NCBI RefSeq assembly: GCF_000377665.1
Contig: NZ_KB898646.1
Span: 620,001-684,000 of the forward strand
Source of the DNA: Vreelandella zhanjiangensis DSM 21076
GTDB lineage: Bacteria > Pseudomonadota > Gammaproteobacteria > Pseudomonadales > Halomonadaceae
DNA: 64,000 bases
Direction of reading: 5' to 3'
The notes under the pieces were generated by a model. It saw only the letters and a program-made list of their open reading frames with translations. It did no database searches and was not told the origin of the DNA. Each line of letters starts with the position of its first letter. Positions within the stretch are counted from its first letter, which is position 1. The translations under genes were made by a program, and so were the position numbers. Shown piece after piece: positions 17,008-25,819 of this stretch.

Positions 17008-17368
17008 GTTGGACTCCATAGTTTGCAGAAATGAAGCCACATGCAACATTTACCTGCTCGTGTGCTGATAATGTGAATCTAGCCTTGAGCATGCTGCACA
17101 TGAAGGGAAATAGCCAGAAATTATCAGTTGTGCAGCCCAATAATCGTAATGTACGTTAAGCAGTTATTTTTAATGTTCTTCTTGGCAAAGTGCTGTATGC
17201 AGAATTTAAAGGCCAGATGGCGCTTGTACAAGGCACAGCTGACTGAAGCAGGTAGCTCTTGGCGTTCCTTATTGACTACGCGGGCAGGTAGGAAAACTTC
17301 TTATTTTATTCGGCATGACAGCAGAGTTTCTTTGAGATATAGCTACTCAGGCGTTAAAAAATTAAGGG
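17008..17368. other. Intergenic region between nsrR and the Crp/Fnr gene
   Basis: About 360 bases, more A/T-rich than the flanks. An open frame runs from 17128 on the plus strand but ends inside nsrR antisense and has unlikely composition. I see no convincing gene, RNA or terminator here beyond the promoter area of the Crp/Fnr gene. Confidence 0.5.
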
Positions 17369-17815
17369 TTAAACATTGGCTGTGGGAATTCTCATTAAGG
17401 CAGCCAGTCTGCTCTGCCGACCATGCAGTAAATCTGCCAGCGTGTAATTATCCAAAACGCCCAGAAAAGCCTCTAGCGCATCATTAAGAATTGGTTTTAG
17501 GCGGCAAGAAGGAGTGATGACGCAAGCATTGTCGTCCCGAAAACACTCGACGAGCGCCATTTCCTGCTCGGTGTCTCGTATCAACGCTCCTAATCGAATA
17601 AGCTCGGGCGCGCGATTGAGCCAAAGCCCGCCATGTTTGCCGCGAATTGCTTTAAGGTATTCTTTTTGATGTAATTCCTGGACAATTTTCATCAAGTGAT
17701 TGCGCGAGATCGAGAACGTCTCGGCAATTTCCGTAATGGTTGTCCGCTGTTCACCCTTGGTTGCCAGATAAAGCAGCACGCGAATCGAATAATCCGTAAA
17801 GCGAGTTAAATGCAT
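17369..17815 (-). CDS. nsrR: Nitric-oxide-sensing Rrf2-family repressor NsrR
   Basis: A 148-residue Rrf2 regulator. It starts MHLTRFTDYSIRVLLYLA, as NsrR does, has its helix-turn-helix near residues 27-50 (TEIAETFSISRNHLMKIVQE), the wing IRGKHGGLWL, and three Cys for a [Fe-S] cluster at about 91, 98 and 104 (ECFRDDNACVITPSCRL). The tail AFLGVLDNYTLADLL is also NsrR-like. Longer in-frame starts up to 17899 exist, but the family's usual start is 17815. NsrR represses NO-detoxification genes until NO damages its cluster; its targets are not evident next door. Confidence 0.87.
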   Translation of the reverse strand: MHLTRFTDYSIRVLLYLATKGEQRTTITEIAETFSISRNHLMKIVQELHQKEYLKAIRGKHGGLWLNRAPELIRLGALIRDTEQEMALVECFRDDNACVITPSCRLKPILNDALEAFLGVLDNYTLADLLHGRQSRLAALMRIPTANV

Positions 17816-18061
17816 AGCAGGCCGAAGGTGGATTAAACGCTGCATTGTACGGCGTTTGTCGGGCGTGGGGAATGTCCTTTCTAACAGCGGGGTCATCAAG
17901 GAGCAGCCAGGATGCCGCTCTATATGCCTATTCGTCAGGGGTCGATGATTTTTTTAACCTATGACAGATAAATCGTTAGCAAGGGGGTATAGCATGGACA
18001 AACGATATAAACAGTGTTCGTACATATTAGCTGCACGGGAAAGCTGTCTCAGGGAGGTCGT

Positions 18062-18487
18062 ATGAGCTATGACATAGCCCTTAAGCGGGTCTATTCAGCG
18101 TTTGAAGAAGATGATGGCGCACGTATATTGGTCGACCGCCTATGGCCACGCGGAAAAGAGCGTGCTTCATTAGCGTTGACCGACTGGTACCGGGATGCAG
18201 CGCCATCTTCTGCACTTCGGCGCGATTATCATCAGCAAAAAATTAGCGAGGCCTCCTTTCAAACCCGCTACCGGTTGGAGCTAAAAGAGTCTGCTGACGC
18301 GCTATTGCCCCTGATGCGTTACGCCCGGCAAAGCAAACTTACGCTGTTGACCGCCTCGCGCCAACTTGAGCAGTCACATTTGCCTATTCTGCGTGAAGCA
18401 CTGTTAGACGCTCTTGAAGAGGAAGATCGTAGTGACCGTGAGCCAGCATCTTCACCGTGTTTGTTAAGCCAGCAGAGCGAGATCTAA
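18062..18487 (+). CDS. DUF488-family protein
   Basis: A 141-residue protein with the family hallmarks RVYSAFEEDDGARILVDRLW and PRGKERASLALTDWYRDAAP, plus LTLLTASRQLEQSHLPIL near the end (family proteins usually read LTLLYAAKD here). The ATG at 18062 has GGGAGG five bases upstream; the frame extends 16 codons earlier without support. DUF488 proteins are small and cytosolic with no agreed function. It is divergent from nsrR and 15 bases ahead of the DUF3750 gene. Confidence 0.85.
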   Translation: MSYDIALKRVYSAFEEDDGARILVDRLWPRGKERASLALTDWYRDAAPSSALRRDYHQQKISEASFQTRYRLELKESADALLPLMRYARQSKLTLLTASRQLEQSHLPILREALLDALEEEDRSDREPASSPCLLSQQSEI

Positions 18488-18502
18488 ATATTTGAGTTAT
18501 TT

Positions 18503-19288
18503 ATGACATTAAAGCGTGGAGTATTCCGCGTGTTTTTACTGGTAGTGTTGACGCTTGGCTTATTGCTGGTGGGCCCCGCGTGGATGCTTGCCAGCGGCAT
18601 GATTGTGACGGATGCACACTGGTCAACGCTTGATCGCTCCTCATCAGGGTTGGCGCCGCATCCCGATGCATCAGCCGATGCGGTTATACAGGTCTATGCT
18701 GCTCATACCTATAATTGGCGTGGCGCTTTTGGCGTTCACCCATGGATCGCAATGAAGAAGCCGGGGGCGTCGCACTATTATATTTATCAAGTAATGAGTT
18801 GGCGCCGACCTACGGTTGTCGCTGCGGAGGATATGCCGGATCGTGCCTGGTATGGCAATACACCCTCGCTTTTGGCCGACTATCGTGGGGAGGATGCGGC
18901 GGCGCTTATTCCGGCTATTGAGGAAGCGATCGCTCGCTACCCCAGCGCTGAGCAGTATCGAATATGGCCAGGCCCTAATAGCAATACGTTTGTTGCATGG
19001 GTCGCTCGCGAAGTCGACGGGTTTGATGTCACGCTGCCGGTGACGGCCGTCGGCAAGGATTACTTGTTTGATACATTGATTGCCCCGGTGCCCAGCGGTA
19101 CCGGCTACCAGCTTTCGCTGGGCGGTATGGCGGGGCTACTGATAGCGCTTGAAGAAGGTATTGAAATAAATCTGCTGGGGCTATCGGTCGGAATTGACGT
19201 TAAGCACCCAGCGCTTAAATTACCGGGCGTGGGGCGTCTAGGCATGCCTGCCAATGTTTTAGGTAATGGTCCTTTCGAAACGCCGTGA
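18503..19288 (+). CDS. DUF3750 membrane-anchored or exported protein
   Basis: A 261-residue protein with an N-terminal hydrophobic segment (residues 9-33) acting as signal anchor. The DUF3750 features are FGVHPWIAMKKPGASHYYIY near 75, YRGEDAAALIPAIEEAIARY, and the invariant-looking YRIWPGPNSNTFVAWVARE near 150. Family function is unknown; the conserved WPGPNSN block and His/Asn residues suggest an enzyme-like pocket, which is inference. It follows DUF488 by 15 bases and ends before a strong terminator. Confidence 0.8.
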   Translation: MTLKRGVFRVFLLVVLTLGLLLVGPAWMLASGMIVTDAHWSTLDRSSSGLAPHPDASADAVIQVYAAHTYNWRGAFGVHPWIAMKKPGASHYYIYQVMSWRRPTVVAAEDMPDRAWYGNTPSLLADYRGEDAAALIPAIEEAIARYPSAEQYRIWPGPNSNTFVAWVAREVDGFDVTLPVTAVGKDYLFDTLIAPVPSGTGYQLSLGGMAGLLIALEEGIEINLLGLSVGIDVKHPALKLPGVGRLGMPANVLGNGPFETP

Positions 19289-19351
19289 ATCACTACTAAG
19301 AGCCCCACATCTTGATGTTGAATAAGCCTTTTGGTTATTAATTTATTATTT

Positions 19352-19384
19352 AAGTGCAGCTTTTATACAGCTGCACTTTTTTTG
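19352..19384 (+). terminator. Rho-independent terminator after the DUF3750 gene
   Basis: Stem GTGCAGCT / AGCTGCAC with a short loop, followed by a run of T on the plus strand, 65 bases after the DUF3750 stop. Confidence 0.87.
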
Positions 19385-19499
19385 TGCGCTTAGAAAGCTT
19401 GATAATAAAAATACACACTGAAAAAATCTTTCTCCTGACTGGAGTATTTTAGAACGCTATGGAAATATATTCCTGATTATGGCTTTCAGGAGAAATAAA

Positions 19500-19967
19500 T
19501 TGCTTATTGATCGCTTCGATTTGAAAATTATTGAACAGCTTCAGCGTAATGATAACCTTTCTATTGCCCAGCTTGCAGAAGGCGTAGGGCTTTCGGTCAC
19601 CCCTTGCTGGCGTCGAATTCAGCGCCTTGAGAAAGAAGGCGTAATCGAAAAAAGAATCGCGGTCCTAAACCCTGAAAAGCTTAATCTTGGCTTGACCGTG
19701 TTTGTCATGATTAAAACCGATAAACACAATCAAACCTGGCTGGATGCTTTCAAAGAAGCCGTTCAGTCTTTCCCCGAGGTGATGGAAGTTAATCGGCTAG
19801 CGGGAGAGTACGATTATTTGCTTAAGGTCATTACGCGCGATAACCAATCATTTGATGCCTTTTATAAAAGGCTTATCGCTAAAATAGAGCTCAGTAATGT
19901 CACATCGTGCTTCTCAATGGAACAGGTCAAAAAAACTACCGAGCTGCCACTCGGCGACGTCATCTGA
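19500..19967 (+). CDS. Lrp/AsnC-family regulator heading a catabolic operon
   Basis: A 155-residue Lrp/AsnC regulator: N-terminal helix-turn-helix (LSIAQLAEGVGLSVTPCWRR, about 20-40) followed by an RAM-type effector domain (LGLTVFVMIKTDKH, then EVNRLAGEYDYLLKVITRD). The most likely start is TTG at 19500, which has AGGAGA seven bases upstream and yields MLIDRFDLKI like other family members; an ATG at 19479 would add seven residues and has no ribosome site. It lies directly upstream of the PLP enzyme gene and overlaps it by 71 bases, so it probably regulates the operon in response to an amino acid or a product of its catabolism. Confidence 0.87.
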   Translation: MLIDRFDLKIIEQLQRNDNLSIAQLAEGVGLSVTPCWRRIQRLEKEGVIEKRIAVLNPEKLNLGLTVFVMIKTDKHNQTWLDAFKEAVQSFPEVMEVNRLAGEYDYLLKVITRDNQSFDAFYKRLIAKIELSNVTSCFSMEQVKKTTELPLGDVI

Positions 19968-21606
19968 ATGGATTGAATATATTCGTGATGACGTGATTGG
20001 CGAAGGAGAGGTTGTCCCTGGGCCATTTGGGCCTCGGTCCCTTGTATACGCTGATTACACGGCATCGGGCCGGGGGCTGGGTATGGTTGAAGAAGCCATG
20101 CGACATCAGGTGTTACCGTTTTACGCTAATACCCATACCGAAACCTCCTATACCGGTAAACTCACCACGCAATTTCGTGAAGCAGCCCGCCAGGCGGTAA
20201 GGGAGTCAGTAGGCGCTGATGATAATTACGCCGTTATTTTTGCCGGGGCAGGGGCAACTGCTGCGATCAATCGCTGTAGCCATATTCTAGGTCTTCAAAC
20301 GTCACCTGACTCCTCATCGCATTCCAGACCGGTTGTCTTCGTTGGGCCTTTTGAACACCACTCCAATGACCTTGTATGGCGCGAGTGCGATGTAGACCTG
20401 GTACGTATCCCGCTAACCGAAAGCGGCACGCCCTGCCTTGAAACATTAGCGCTACGTCTTGAAGAGTACACTGATCGCGAGACAAAGGTGGCTGCGTTTT
20501 CAGCCGCTTCCAATGTCACTGGTATTAAAACAGACGTTGTCGCATTGGCACGCCTGGTTCACCAGTATGAAGGCATTGTGCTGCTCGATTATGCCGCCAG
20601 TGGCCCTTATGTAGGCATCAATGTGGCAGGCACTGGCGAGGGCGACCATATCGATGGAATTTTCTTGTCGCCGCATAAATTTGTGGGTGGGCCGGGGAGC
20701 TCCGGCATTTTGGTAATCCGCAAAGCGCTATGCCGTAATCCCATACCTTCTGTGGCGGGCGGCGGCACGGTGTCTTATGTGACGGCTCAGCACCATCGCT
20801 ATGTGACCAACGTTCAGCGGCGTGAAGAGGCCGGTACACCAGGCATCCTGGGCGATATTCGCGCGGGCTTTGCGTTTCGTATTAAAGACCTGGTCGGTGC
20901 TGCCAATATTGAGGCGCGCGAAAGTGAGCTGGTCGAGATGGCAATGACGCGTTGGCAAGCTGTCAGCAATATTCATCTATTGGGCTCTTTAACCGCTTCT
21001 CGGCTGGCCATCTTTTCATTCAATATAAGCGCGGGTGGTCGTGACATTCATCATAACCTGATTGTCGCCATGCTTAATGACCTGTTTGGTATCCAGGCGC
21101 GGGGCGGCTGTTCTTGTGCCGGTCCTTATGGTCATGAGCTGCTCTCAATAGATGAAAAAACGGCAGCTGAGCATGAAGATTTAGTCCAAAAAGGCAGAAG
21201 CTTATATCGTCCAGGTTGGGTAAGGCTCGGTTTTAATTTCTTTTTTAGCAAAGAGACCGCTAACTATGTAATATCTGCAGTCGAATTTATTGCCCGCTAT
21301 GCACCTGTACTGATGAAGCTGTATTCCGTGGATGAAACCAGTGGCGTTTGGCTTGCTCGGCATCAGGGCGTTATTCAGGCGCCGACGAATCTCTTGGATG
21401 CGCTTCTGTCGCAAGATACTCGCCAAGAGCCGGACATAATGGCAGAAAAAGACGATTACTTTGCCCAGGCTCAGCAGCTTGTTGAGCAGGCCAAAGTGCT
21501 GCCGTTAGAGAGGAATTCTCAGTTTTCAGATGTACCCGTTCGTTGGTTCTGGTGGCCTCATGAAGCGGAGCAGGCTATTCAGGCACAAATCGAGATGACG
21601 CAATGA
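19897..21606 (+). CDS. Class V PLP enzyme, cysteine-desulfurase/selenocysteine-lyase-like, with C-terminal extension
   Basis: A 569-residue fold-type I PLP enzyme. The Schiff-base Lys is in FLSPHKFVGGPGSSG (near residue 262), the PLP-stacking His in FEHHSNDLVW (near 154), the cofactor Asp in LLDYAASGPY, and GSG-type phosphate contacts precede. The loop ARGGCSCAGPYG near 407 fits the RxGxxCA pattern that carries the persulfide Cys in CsdA/SufS-type desulfurases. About 90 extra residues follow the usual end and are Gln/Glu-rich. The start at 19897 overlaps the regulator gene by 71 bases; the next in-frame start (GTG 19993) would cut into the conserved N-terminus. Substrate unknown; C-S lyase or desulfurase action is inferred from the Cys motif. 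Confidence 0.8.
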   Translation: MSHRASQWNRSKKLPSCHSATSSEWIEYIRDDVIGEGEVVPGPFGPRSLVYADYTASGRGLGMVEEAMRHQVLPFYANTHTETSYTGKLTTQFREAARQAVRESVGADDNYAVIFAGAGATAAINRCSHILGLQTSPDSSSHSRPVVFVGPFEHHSNDLVWRECDVDLVRIPLTESGTPCLETLALRLEEYTDRETKVAAFSAASNVTGIKTDVVALARLVHQYEGIVLLDYAASGPYVGINVAGTGEGDHIDGIFLSPHKFVGGPGSSGILVIRKALCRNPIPSVAGGGTVSYVTAQHHRYVTNVQRREEAGTPGILGDIRAGFAFRIKDLVGAANIEARESELVEMAMTRWQAVSNIHLLGSLTASRLAIFSFNISAGGRDIHHNLIVAMLNDLFGIQARGGCSCAGPYGHELLSIDEKTAAEHEDLVQKGRSLYRPGWVRLGFNFFFSKETANYVISAVEFIARYAPVLMKLYSVDETSGVWLARHQGVIQAPTNLLDALLSQDTRQEPDIMAEKDDYFAQAQQLVEQAKVLPLERNSQFSDVPVRWFWWPHEAEQAIQAQIEMTQ

Positions 21607-23072
21607 CCATGACCCCTTCACTGGCGGGCGCTGGCTTAGAAGCGCTTAATGCCCGCGTTCAATACGACTTGGCATGTTTGAATATTCCACCCGCTAACTG
21701 GGTACCTCCCCAGGTGATGGAAGACGGGCAGCCTGTGCATGATGTGGTGATTATTGGCGGCGGGCAGTGCGGCATGGTGGCAGCCTTTGCGCTGCTATCC
21801 GGTGGTATCAGCAATATCCGTATTTTCGACCGTAATCCGGCTGGGCTGGAAGGCCCTTGGCTGAACTACGCGCGTATGGAAACCTTGCGCTCTCCTAAAA
21901 CCCTGCCTGGCCCCAGTTACGGATTTGCATCGCTTACCTTCAGGGCCTGGTATGAAGCACAGTTCGGTAACCCCGCGTGGGAGGCGCTGGATAAAATTCC
22001 ACGCCCCACCTGGATGGCCTATTTAAGCTGGTACCGCGACGTATTAAAGCTCCCCGTTGAGAATGACGTCAAAGTCGAGCACGTTACGCCCGAAGGTGAT
22101 TTGTTAAGGCTTGAGCTTTCAGGCGCCGGGGCGCCTAGCAACACCGTGCTTACCCGCAAACTTGTGATGGCGACAGGCCGTGAAGGCACTGGCGCAGCTA
22201 AAATTCCGGCATTTGTTAATAACCTGTCCGGCAGCGCCTGGTCGCACTCGGCGGATGAAATCGACTTTGCACGTTTAAAAGACAAGCGGGTAGTGGTGAT
22301 TGGAGTAGGGGCTTCTGCGGTTGATAATGCAGCCGAGGCGTTAGAGCATGGTGCTCAGGAAGTACGTTTTTTAATTCGCCGCTCGCAGATGCCCACTATC
22401 AATAAAATGATGGGCATCGGATCCTTTGGTTTTACCCATGGCTACGCCACGTTACCCGATGAGTGGCGCTGGCAAATTATGCACTACTCGTTTGCCACCC
22501 AAACTCCGCCACCCCGCGGATCTACTTTGCGTGTCAGCCGCCATGACAACGCTCATTTCCACTTTGACTGTGGTGTAAAAGCCATGCAAATGGAGGGCGA
22601 TGAGATTGTTATTGAAACCCGGCAGGGCACCGTGCGCTGTGATTATCTGATTCTGGGCACCGGTTTTGAAATCGACCCCCTGGCTCGCACAGAGCTTTCC
22701 GGTTACGCCGACCGTATTCTGCTATGGCGCGATTGCTACCAGCCGCCCGCCGAGCTTAAGAACGACGAGTTAGGTAACTTCCCGTACGTACAACGTGACT
22801 TTGCGTTCCAGGAGCGCGAGCCGGGAACGGCGCCCTGGCTGCGCAATATCCACTGCTTTAACTATGGCGCAACCGTGAGCTTAGGCAAGGTCAGTGGCGA
22901 TATTCCGGGGATCAGTGAGGGCGCAAGCTGGCTAGCTGGTGCAATTGCCGCCAACCTTTACCGGGAAGATGTGGAACGTCACTGGCAACGGCTTGAGCAG
23001 TACGACTCACCTGAATTATTAGGCGATGAGTGGCAAGCGACGCCTTTACCTAATACGACTGCTAACGCCTAA
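21603..23072 (+). CDS. FAD/NAD(P)H-dependent monooxygenase-like protein
   Basis: A 489-residue flavoprotein of the flavin-containing monooxygenase type. The FAD motif is VVIIGGGQCGMVAAFALL near residue 46, the NAD(P) motif VVVIGVGASAVDNAAEALE near 235, and between them NLSGSAWSHSADE resembles the FxGxxxHxxx(Y/D) fingerprint. A C-terminal LILGTGFEIDPLA matches the ATG motif of these enzymes. The ATG overlaps the PLP gene stop (ATGA), indicating translational coupling. It would hydroxylate or oxygenate a small N- or S-containing substrate imported by the TRAP system; the substrate is not evident. Confidence 0.8.
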   Translation: MTMTPSLAGAGLEALNARVQYDLACLNIPPANWVPPQVMEDGQPVHDVVIIGGGQCGMVAAFALLSGGISNIRIFDRNPAGLEGPWLNYARMETLRSPKTLPGPSYGFASLTFRAWYEAQFGNPAWEALDKIPRPTWMAYLSWYRDVLKLPVENDVKVEHVTPEGDLLRLELSGAGAPSNTVLTRKLVMATGREGTGAAKIPAFVNNLSGSAWSHSADEIDFARLKDKRVVVIGVGASAVDNAAEALEHGAQEVRFLIRRSQMPTINKMMGIGSFGFTHGYATLPDEWRWQIMHYSFATQTPPPRGSTLRVSRHDNAHFHFDCGVKAMQMEGDEIVIETRQGTVRCDYLILGTGFEIDPLARTELSGYADRILLWRDCYQPPAELKNDELGNFPYVQRDFAFQEREPGTAPWLRNIHCFNYGATVSLGKVSGDIPGISEGASWLAGAIAANLYREDVERHWQRLEQYDSPELLGDEWQATPLPNTTANA

Positions 23073-23100
23073 GTGGCGTATTGAAAAGCAAGGAATCACC

Positions 23101-23610
23101 ATGACTCATGTATTAGAACAAGCGGCTGATGTGCCCACTACTGGCCCGCTGGCAGATGCGCTGGCTGTGCGCCACAAGCTCATGGATCTGACCCAGGCTT
23201 CCTACGAAGCGGCTTTATTGCCGAGTGATGCAGGCCAAGTGCCTGTCGCTATTCGAGTGGCCCTGGCATGTCGTATGGCGCGTATTTGCCAGCAGGCGGG
23301 TTTGACCCAGCACTATGCTGATTTATTAGCAGGCTATGGCAGCGATGCGGACCTCTACCAAATTGCCGAGCCTGGCAACAAGCCACCCGCATCTGAAAAG
23401 CGCCTGTCTGCCATGGTGACTTATGCCGACTTAGTCACACAACGCCCCCGCGATGCCACGAAAGAAGATATTCAAGCGCTCAAAGAGGCGGGTATTGAAG
23501 AAAGCGATATCGTTCGGCTGGCAGGCCTAGTGGCATTTGTTAACTATCAGCTGCGCGTTGCGGCGGTACTAAGCGTGATGGGAAAAGATAAAGTGGGAGA
23601 AGCTAAATGA
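23101..23610 (+). CDS. CMD-domain protein, Avi_7170-like
   Basis: A 169-residue all-helical protein of the carboxymuconolactone decarboxylase/AhpD fold. It resembles the family named CMD domain protein, Avi_7170 (TIGR04029, from memory). It has ALACRMARICQQAGLTQHYADL and a tail segment DIVRLAGLVAFVNYQLRVA, but no CxxC pair, so peroxidase chemistry is doubtful for this one. AAGGAA precedes the ATG. It overlaps the next gene by an ATGA junction, and the two are a sequence-related pair that probably act together. Confidence 0.75.
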   Translation: MTHVLEQAADVPTTGPLADALAVRHKLMDLTQASYEAALLPSDAGQVPVAIRVALACRMARICQQAGLTQHYADLLAGYGSDADLYQIAEPGNKPPASEKRLSAMVTYADLVTQRPRDATKEDIQALKEAGIEESDIVRLAGLVAFVNYQLRVAAVLSVMGKDKVGEAK

Positions 23611-24185
23611 GCCGCGTTATTCATAAGTTTACGTCGCGAATCCCCACCTGGCGCCCCTATATCACGCCTATCGATTTTGATAACGCCACGCCTGCCCAAC
23701 ATGAAGCGCTCAAGGAAACGCCTTCCAATACTAAAATTTCTGACTATGTACTGGTGCTGGCGCACGATCCTGAGTCGCTGCGTATTCGTACCTCGCTGTT
23801 TAACGGCATTATGTACGATAAAGGTGGGCTGTCGCGGGATGAGCGTGAGTTAGGCGCGGTGGCTGCCTCCGTGGTCAACCGCTGTATTTACTGTGCGGCC
23901 GTTCATGCCCATCGTTATAACAATATCGTAGGCGATGAAAAGGTTATGCAGGATATCTTCCTGCGCGGTAAAGAGGCGGATCTGGAACCTCGCATCAGAG
24001 CTATTTTAAAGTTCGCGATGCGCCTTTCTGAATGCCCACCTAACGTGACCGATAGTGATATTCAAAGCTTGCGCGATGTGGGTCTTGAAGATCAGGAAAT
24101 TGTTGATTTAACGCTATCGACCACATTGTTTGGCTGGGCAAACCGGTTAATGCATACCCTTGGCGAACCTGTTTCTAACCTCTGA
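23607..24185 (+). CDS. AhpD-like alkylhydroperoxidase-domain protein, Avi_7169-like
   Basis: A 192-residue AhpD-fold protein with the redox motif CIYCAAVHAHR (Cys pair near 92 and 95, then His), matching the peroxidase-related family Avi_7169 (TIGR04030, from memory). AhpD-type proteins use CxxC thiols to reduce peroxides or act as disulfide reductants. It starts inside the stop of the CMD gene and is followed after 58 bases by the TRAP genes. A plausible job is handling peroxide or a reactive sulfur/oxygen product made by the flavin enzyme; that is inference. Confidence 0.82.
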   Translation: MSRVIHKFTSRIPTWRPYITPIDFDNATPAQHEALKETPSNTKISDYVLVLAHDPESLRIRTSLFNGIMYDKGGLSRDERELGAVAASVVNRCIYCAAVHAHRYNNIVGDEKVMQDIFLRGKEADLEPRIRAILKFAMRLSECPPNVTDSDIQSLRDVGLEDQEIVDLTLSTTLFGWANRLMHTLGEPVSNL

Positions 24186-24243
24186 TTTTTAAGCCCTGAC
24201 ACTGAAAATTAAAAAAAACGCTGACACATTCTAAGGACTCCCC

Positions 24244-25230
24244 ATGATTAAACATACGCTCCCCCGTCTGGCATTGGTAAGCGCTGTATCCTTGTTGATG
24301 GCATCCCCGGCACTGGCGCAAACGCTGCGCCTGGGTACCGTGGTGAGTGCGCCACACCCCTGGATTGACGCCGCAGAAGCCTTCAAGGCAGAAGTCGAAG
24401 AAGCCACGGATAACCGGATTACGGTGCAAATCTTCCCAGGCGGTCAGTTAGGCAACGACCAGACCATGGTGGATGAGATTCGCATTGGCACCACCGATAT
24501 GATCATTGGCGGGGTGATGAATGTGGCTCCCTATGTGCCGGATTTCGAAATTTTCAGCCTTAACTATCTGTTCCAGGATATGGATGAGTTCCGTGCAGCA
24601 ACCGCTCCTGAGTCGGCGGTTTATAGCTATTTTGATCAGGCTATGACCGATGCCAGCGTTGGGCTGAAGCTTTTGAGTTTGACCGGCGGCGGAACGCGTA
24701 ACCTGAGTACCAATACCGGCCCGGTCGAAGAGCCATCTGATTTACAAGGCGTCAAAATGCGCGTTACTGGCTCGCGCCTTGATGCTGAAACGTGGCAACT
24801 TGCGGGTGCATTAACCACGTCGCTTCCCTGGACAGAAATTTATACCGGCTTGCAAACCGGTGTTGTCGGGGCATTTGAGAGTACTATCAGCGGCTATCTT
24901 TCAAGCCGTTTATACGAAGTGGCACCATTTCATGCCAAAACCGAACACCAGATCATGATGAGTCATATCTCGATCAGCGAAAACCGCTTCAATCGGTTCT
25001 CTGAAGAAGATCAGACCATTATTCAGCAAGCGGCTCAGCATGCCGGGGAATATGGCACTGAGAAAGGAATCGAGTACGACGCTGAGTTCATCAAGCAGTT
25101 TGAAGATCTTGGGGTTACGGTAACCGAGGTCGATAAGCAGGCGTTTATCGATCAAGTAGTGCCTCTGCACGATGAATTTGCTGAAGAGCGCGGTTTAACC
25201 GACCTGCTCGAGACTATCCGCAGCCTATAA
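24244..25230 (+). CDS. TRAP transporter substrate-binding protein (DctP family)
   Basis: A 328-residue periplasmic binding protein. The signal peptide ends near PALA-QT (about residue 25). The DctP fold shows in LRLGTVVSAPHPWIDAAEAF, VQIFPGGQLGNDQTM, LQGVKMRVTGSRLDAETW and LPWTEIYTGLQTGVVGAFES, where Arg in the KMRV segment normally grips a substrate carboxylate. It heads a dctPQM set, so the substrate is probably a carboxylate, possibly an amino-acid-like compound given the operon context. A ribosome site AAGGA precedes the ATG. Confidence 0.9.
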   Translation: MIKHTLPRLALVSAVSLLMASPALAQTLRLGTVVSAPHPWIDAAEAFKAEVEEATDNRITVQIFPGGQLGNDQTMVDEIRIGTTDMIIGGVMNVAPYVPDFEIFSLNYLFQDMDEFRAATAPESAVYSYFDQAMTDASVGLKLLSLTGGGTRNLSTNTGPVEEPSDLQGVKMRVTGSRLDAETWQLAGALTTSLPWTEIYTGLQTGVVGAFESTISGYLSSRLYEVAPFHAKTEHQIMMSHISISENRFNRFSEEDQTIIQQAAQHAGEYGTEKGIEYDAEFIKQFEDLGVTVTEVDKQAFIDQVVPLHDEFAEERGLTDLLETIRSL

Positions 25231-25244
25231 CGACTTGGCCAGCA

Positions 25245-25289
25245 TGCCGCTTTCCTTGAACCGCTGAAAAGTGGGGTGGGGAAGCGGCA
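25245..25289 (+). other. Stem-loop between TRAP dctP and dctQ
   Basis: TGCCGCTTTCC (25245-25255) can pair with GGGAAGCGGCA (25279-25289), one G-U included, enclosing a 23-base loop. No T-run follows. Such hairpins between binding-protein and permease genes often stabilise the upstream mRNA and raise binding-protein yield. Confidence 0.55.
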
Positions 25290-25312
25290 CGTGCCAATAA
25301 AAGGACAGACGA

Positions 25313-25819
25313 ATGCGGAAAATCAATGATGTAGTGGAAAAACTCTTGCTGTGTCTAGCGGGGTCTCTGTTTGCCGCTTTTATCCTGACCGTTCTTTACC
25401 AAGTGGTTGCGCGAAATTACTTAAAAATCTCTGTTTCCTGGACAGATGAAGTAGCAATGGCTTGTTTTATTTGGGCGGTATTTATTGGCGCCGCGGTTGC
25501 CGTGCGTAAGCGCAAGCACTATGTAATCGATATTTTTCCCCCGCAGTTTGTCATTACCCAGCGCGTGCTGCGTCTATTCGGTAGCCTTGCCTGCCTGCCG
25601 CTGATTTATGTGCTGGTGGTGCATGGCAACATTCTGGTGGATATGGGATGGAATCGTCGGTCGGTGGCACTGGGAACGCCGATGGCCTATGTATTTGCTG
25701 CCTTGCCTGTTGCCGGTATCGCCATGTTCCTATTTTCCATTGAAGTCATTTACGACGATATGGTGGCGCTCCGCAATGGCGGCAAGGTTAAGCGAATGAA
25801 CGAGGTGGAAGGCTCATGA
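25313..25819 (+). CDS. TRAP transporter small membrane subunit (DctQ family)
   Basis: A 168-residue inner-membrane protein with four membrane segments (about 15-37, 48-66, 88-110 and 125-147). The motif SWTDEVAMACFIWAVFIGAAV near 43-63 is typical of DctQ. It overlaps the DctM gene by four bases (ATGA), as usual. It forms the membrane complex with DctM and receives substrate from the binding protein. Confidence 0.9.
   Translation: MRKINDVVEKLLLCLAGSLFAAFILTVLYQVVARNYLKISVSWTDEVAMACFIWAVFIGAAVAVRKRKHYVIDIFPPQFVITQRVLRLFGSLACLPLIYVLVVHGNILVDMGWNRRSVALGTPMAYVFAALPVAGIAMFLFSIEVIYDDMVALRNGGKVKRMNEVEGS

Noticed and set aside
17128..17487. 119-codon open frame between the Crp/Fnr gene and nsrR
   Set aside because: It ends inside nsrR on the opposite strand, has improbable composition and no family match.
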